A DNA stretch of 64,000 nucleotides from Marsupella aquatica (lineage: Eukaryota > Marchantiophyta). The position numbers and the translations under genes were made by a program. This document shows, one piece after another, positions 60,901 to 64,000 of the stretch. The stretch is from positions 7,998,001 to 8,062,000 of the forward strand of contig OZ316897.1 of the NCBI GenBank assembly GCA_973895155.1, read 5' to 3'. The notes under the pieces were generated by a model. The model did no database searches. It was given only the letters and a program-made list of their open reading frames with translations, and was not told where the DNA came from. Positions within the stretch are counted from its first letter, which is position 1; every line of letters begins with the position of its first letter.

Positions 60901-63900
60901 CAATCTTTTATCTTGTTGGTATAAGAGAAATCTAAATTAGTGTACGACTTGCCATTATGAAGGTCTTAGCGGAGAAGGGAGGCCCAGTTGTGGAGGAAGT
61001 TATAGCACATCCAAAGTTTCGAGTTCTAGCAACGATGAACCCAGGTGGCGATTTTGGCAAGAGGGAGCTGTCACCAGCTCTTCGCAATCGGTTCACAGAA
61101 ATATGGGTTCCACCTATTAATGATATTAATGATTTGCAAAGTATTGTGGCTGACAGGTTAGTCCTACTGCTGCATATCTAATTTGCTGCTAATTTCATAT
61201 CATTTACCAAAGAAAACATTTACGGCTGAGGTGGAAGGAACTCACGTGTTCTCTAAAAGCTTCACTAGAAATCGAAGGTCATCTCGTAAGCAGGGACGCT
61301 GATTTCGGAGAGCTGTGATTTTTGTTGTACTTGCAGATTTGCCAATCCAGAGCTTCTTTGTCTTCAAGATCCACTCCTCGAGTTTTGGCAGGCAAGATAA
61401 CTTTCGTAAATTGGAAAACACTTTCTGCTCTCTAGGATTTGGGAGATTTCGCTTGATTCAAATTGTTTCCAGCCTCTGTCCTATTCCAGCCCTGCACTGC
61501 AGTCACCTGTGGCTGCATATTAGTTTATCGCACCTCATGAGATAAGACGTTTTTTTATGTTAGATTTTTTAATTTTATTTTGCTTTATTCCTTTGACTCT
61601 TGATGTTGTTTTGAACAGTGGTTTCAACAACACGGGGAGCAAGGAAGACTGCTCTCTGTAAGAGATTTACTGTCCTGGGTAAGCTTTGTAAATATTACCT
61701 CGAGTGATATTGGACCAAACAATGCATTTGTGCACGGAGCGCTTCTTGTTTTGCTGGACGGCATCGGTTTGGGTAAGCCCCTTCTGTGCAAGACAGAAGT
61801 CATTCTTAGCATCTTTGCTACCGTAGTACTTCGTGTTGTAAGGAAACTCTGTTAATTTATATTCGTCGTCTCTAAATGGGAAATCATTTCGTTTTCCGTT
61901 GGCTTAAATGAATAGAGAGGGTGGCCTGGTGGTGATATGTGTTGCAGGGACAGGAATGTCAACTGCGGCAGCTCAGGATTTACGAAGCAAATGCTTAGAT
62001 TATTTACTGCAGAAGTTGCCCGAGGTATTCGTCTTGACCTTAGTGACAGCTGGAATGGTGTAGCTTTTCGACTGCATGTTTCGAAATTTCAAAGTAGTAC
62101 CTATAAGATCTGAAGAATATACCAAATGTGAGGCACTGTATCTTGGATTTTGCACAGGGCGAAAGGGCAGCATTTTATACAAGTTCTCACCTTCAACAAG
62201 ATCAAGCATTTAAGCCTAAGAAGATCGAATCGAGATTTTTAACCTCTAGTGCGGACTTGAAGGAGCAAGACAACTCCTCTTTCCAAGGAAGGCAATTTGG
62301 GATTCACCCCTTCTATATTTCCAAAGGTAAGCCAATTTTGACCTGTCGTTGCCATGTTGATTTTAGACTTTGTTTTCACTGATGATAATTTATATTTTGA
62401 GGATTGACAAAGTATTTTGAGTTGTCTACTACTTGAGGGTTCTTCTCACTTATCCACAAGTGCTTTGGACCTCAGGAAAGCTAGAAGCGCAAAATTTGAC
62501 TTTTGAATTAGCTGCTCCGACAACAAGTTCAAACGCTCTTCGAATCTTGCGTGCCATGCAGCTTTCAAAACCTGGCAAGTGGATAGATTCCTTCTTTGTT
62601 CTTTTCTCCATCGATCTTCTCTCTGCGTATGAGTATCATAGGAAACTGCTTAAGAATCTCGTCAATTTTGAGTTTCTCCTCAACGTGATATACCACAACC
62701 CTAGTCATTCGGTTTCCTCTCATGAATGTGCAGTACTGCTGGAGGGTAGCCCTGGAGTGGGTAAGACGAGTCTAGTGTCAGCTCTAGCTCTGAGCTCATG
62801 CCATCCTCTCGTCCGCATCAATTTGTCTGAACAGGTGTGTGGCTTGACAATTAATGTTCCCTCAAATCTAGCCTTGCAGATTGAAGCATATGCGTTATGC
62901 AATTATGTGATGGATACTAATGTTTGCCATTCTTGCAGACAGATGTCATGGATTTATTTGGCTCTGATATGCCTGTTGAGGGAGGGAAAAGTGGAGAATT
63001 TTGCTGGTCGGATGGAGTATTCCTGCAGGTAGAAATTTTCACCCTTCTGAACGACTCGACTTGATTCTCCACTGTCAACATGGGCTGCAGATCAGATAAT
63101 CATAATCATAATCATTCGTGGAAGAATAGAAGAATAAATAATATAAACAATGACCACAAAGCATTCCTCCAGATCTTGGGCTGGTTTCAATGGATGCCTA
63201 CCTTGACGGTCGCATATTAGATGCAGTGTAAATCTGTTGTTTGCTTCCTTCCCAAACTCCCGGTTCACAATATGCACCTTTGTGGCACGTTGGCAGGCCT
63301 TGAAGTCAGGCCACTGGGTTCTCTTGGATGAGCTTAACTTGGCATCTCAATCAGTGCTGGAGGTAAGTCAATAGATCCCCTGATCATCTGAAGTGATTCA
63401 AGTTTGGTTTGAATGTTGGCCCATTTTCAGATGGAAAGACTGCCCATCTGGCTGCTTGTTCAACTTCATGTTTGACTACTGGATGGGAATGGCAGGGTTT
63501 GAACGCTTGTCTAGATCATCGTGGGGAAGTATTTATTCCAGAGCTCGGACGAGTTTTTAAGTGCCCGGATTCTTTCCGAGTCTTTGCTTGCCAAAATCCC
63601 ATATCTCAAGGAGGAGGAAGAAAAGGCCTGCCAAAGTCCTTCCTCAATCGTTTCACAAAGGTGGTTACATAACCTTTTCACTGTCAAATTTCTGACCATA
63701 TCTAGGCTTTTACTTCAAGTCACCCTAATGCAATGCCGCATCTCTGACCCAATGATTCTTTCCAGGTTTATGTAGATACTTTACAAGAGGATGACTTTCT
63801 ATTTATTGCTCGGGCACTGCATCCCTCTATTTCAGAACCGCTTCTCCAGCAGATGGTTCATTTCAACTCTCGTCTTTTCGAGGACACAATGGTCGTCCAT

Positions 63901-64000
63901 TCATATGGTCATTTAGGATCTCCTTGGGAGTTCAATCTTCGTGACATACTGCGGTGGTGTGAGCTTATAGAAGGTTTGTGATCCATGTAGTGTTATTCAT
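51911..64000 (+). CDS. MDN1: midasin, 5' 30 coding exons; gene continues past the window
   Basis: Giant nuclear AAA ATPase that strips assembly factors from pre-60S ribosomes. Exons: 51911-52015, 52201-52505, 52647-52722, 52929-53212, 53640-53879, 54006-54175, 54319-54431, 54702-54821, 55109-55190, 55445-55567, 55733-55832, 55954-56053, 56322-56456, 56690-56746, 56918-57097, 57216-57341, 57530-59686, 60022-60126, 60331-60651, 60963-61156, 61337-61391, 61619-61772, 61948-62024, 62158-62326, 62476-62574, 62734-62834, 62939-63028, 63297-63362, 63496-63660, 63766-63973. All phases agree, giving about 2,090 residues. An N-terminal helical region precedes five of the six ring AAA domains. Walker A motifs are GPIGSGKSS, GETGTGKTS, GPTSSGKTS, GDTGCGKTT and GSPGVGKTS. 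Walker B motifs are FEDIDRA (degenerate, AAA1), LLDEVNLAPSE, VLDELNLAPSD, LIDEISLADDS and LLDELNLASQS. AAA6, linker, acidic region and MIDAS domain lie beyond the window. Two introns (after exons 21 and 25) use GC donors. The exon 13 acceptor is the least certain. Confidence 0.95.

Overview
The window is nuclear DNA of a land plant. The supporting signs are many spliced genes with GT-AG introns, a plant-type Ty1/copia LTR retrotransposon primed by initiator Met tRNA, plant-like pantothenate synthetase and proteasome alpha-5 sequences, split-promoter tRNA genes and a telo-box upstream of a ribosome-biogenesis gene. A spliced secreted DUF3455 gene and a divergent Argonaute would fit a non-seed plant (bryophyte or lycophyte), but the lineage cannot be fixed from the sequence alone. 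Exons were placed by requiring splice sites, reading phase and family similarity to agree. No transcript data were available.

Layout. 1-2141 (+): 3' end of an unrecognised coiled-coil gene. 4238-12168 (-): a seven-exon Argonaute with large repeat-bearing introns. 12169-20865: long intergenic tract with one weak candidate exon. 20866-21950 (+): two-exon secreted DUF3455 protein. 21951-28095: repeat-rich intergenic tract. 28096-31551 (+): complete proteasome alpha-5 gene, nine coding exons, 237 residues. 31552-34926: intergenic with tandem duplications. 34927-37057 (+): pantothenate synthetase, five exons, 320 residues. 38067-40220 (-): tafazzin-type acyltransferase, five exons, 326 residues, convergent with panC. 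41106-41266 (-): tRNA-Thr(AGU) and tRNA-Ser(AGA) five bases apart. 43508-49554: complete but decayed copia element with AATCA target-site duplications. 49560-51910: repeat-rich DNA ending in a telo-box and a 70-bp repeat. 51911-64000 (+): first 30 coding exons of midasin (MDN1/REA1), about 2,090 of the roughly 5,400 residues usual for the family, running off the window.

The genes are unrelated single-copy loci with no operon or cluster logic: small-RNA silencing (Argonaute), protein turnover (alpha-5), vitamin B5 (panC), cardiolipin remodelling (tafazzin), translation (tRNAs) and 60S ribosome assembly (midasin). I found no clear previously undescribed system. The observations most worth checking are a probable dicistronic tRNA-Thr/tRNA-Ser unit, two GC-AG introns in midasin, a divergent Argonaute, a repeat family ending in a GTGCAACGCA motif, ACGTG-bearing 18-bp repeats in the retrotransposon LTRs, and a strikingly high number of near-perfect two-copy tandem duplications.
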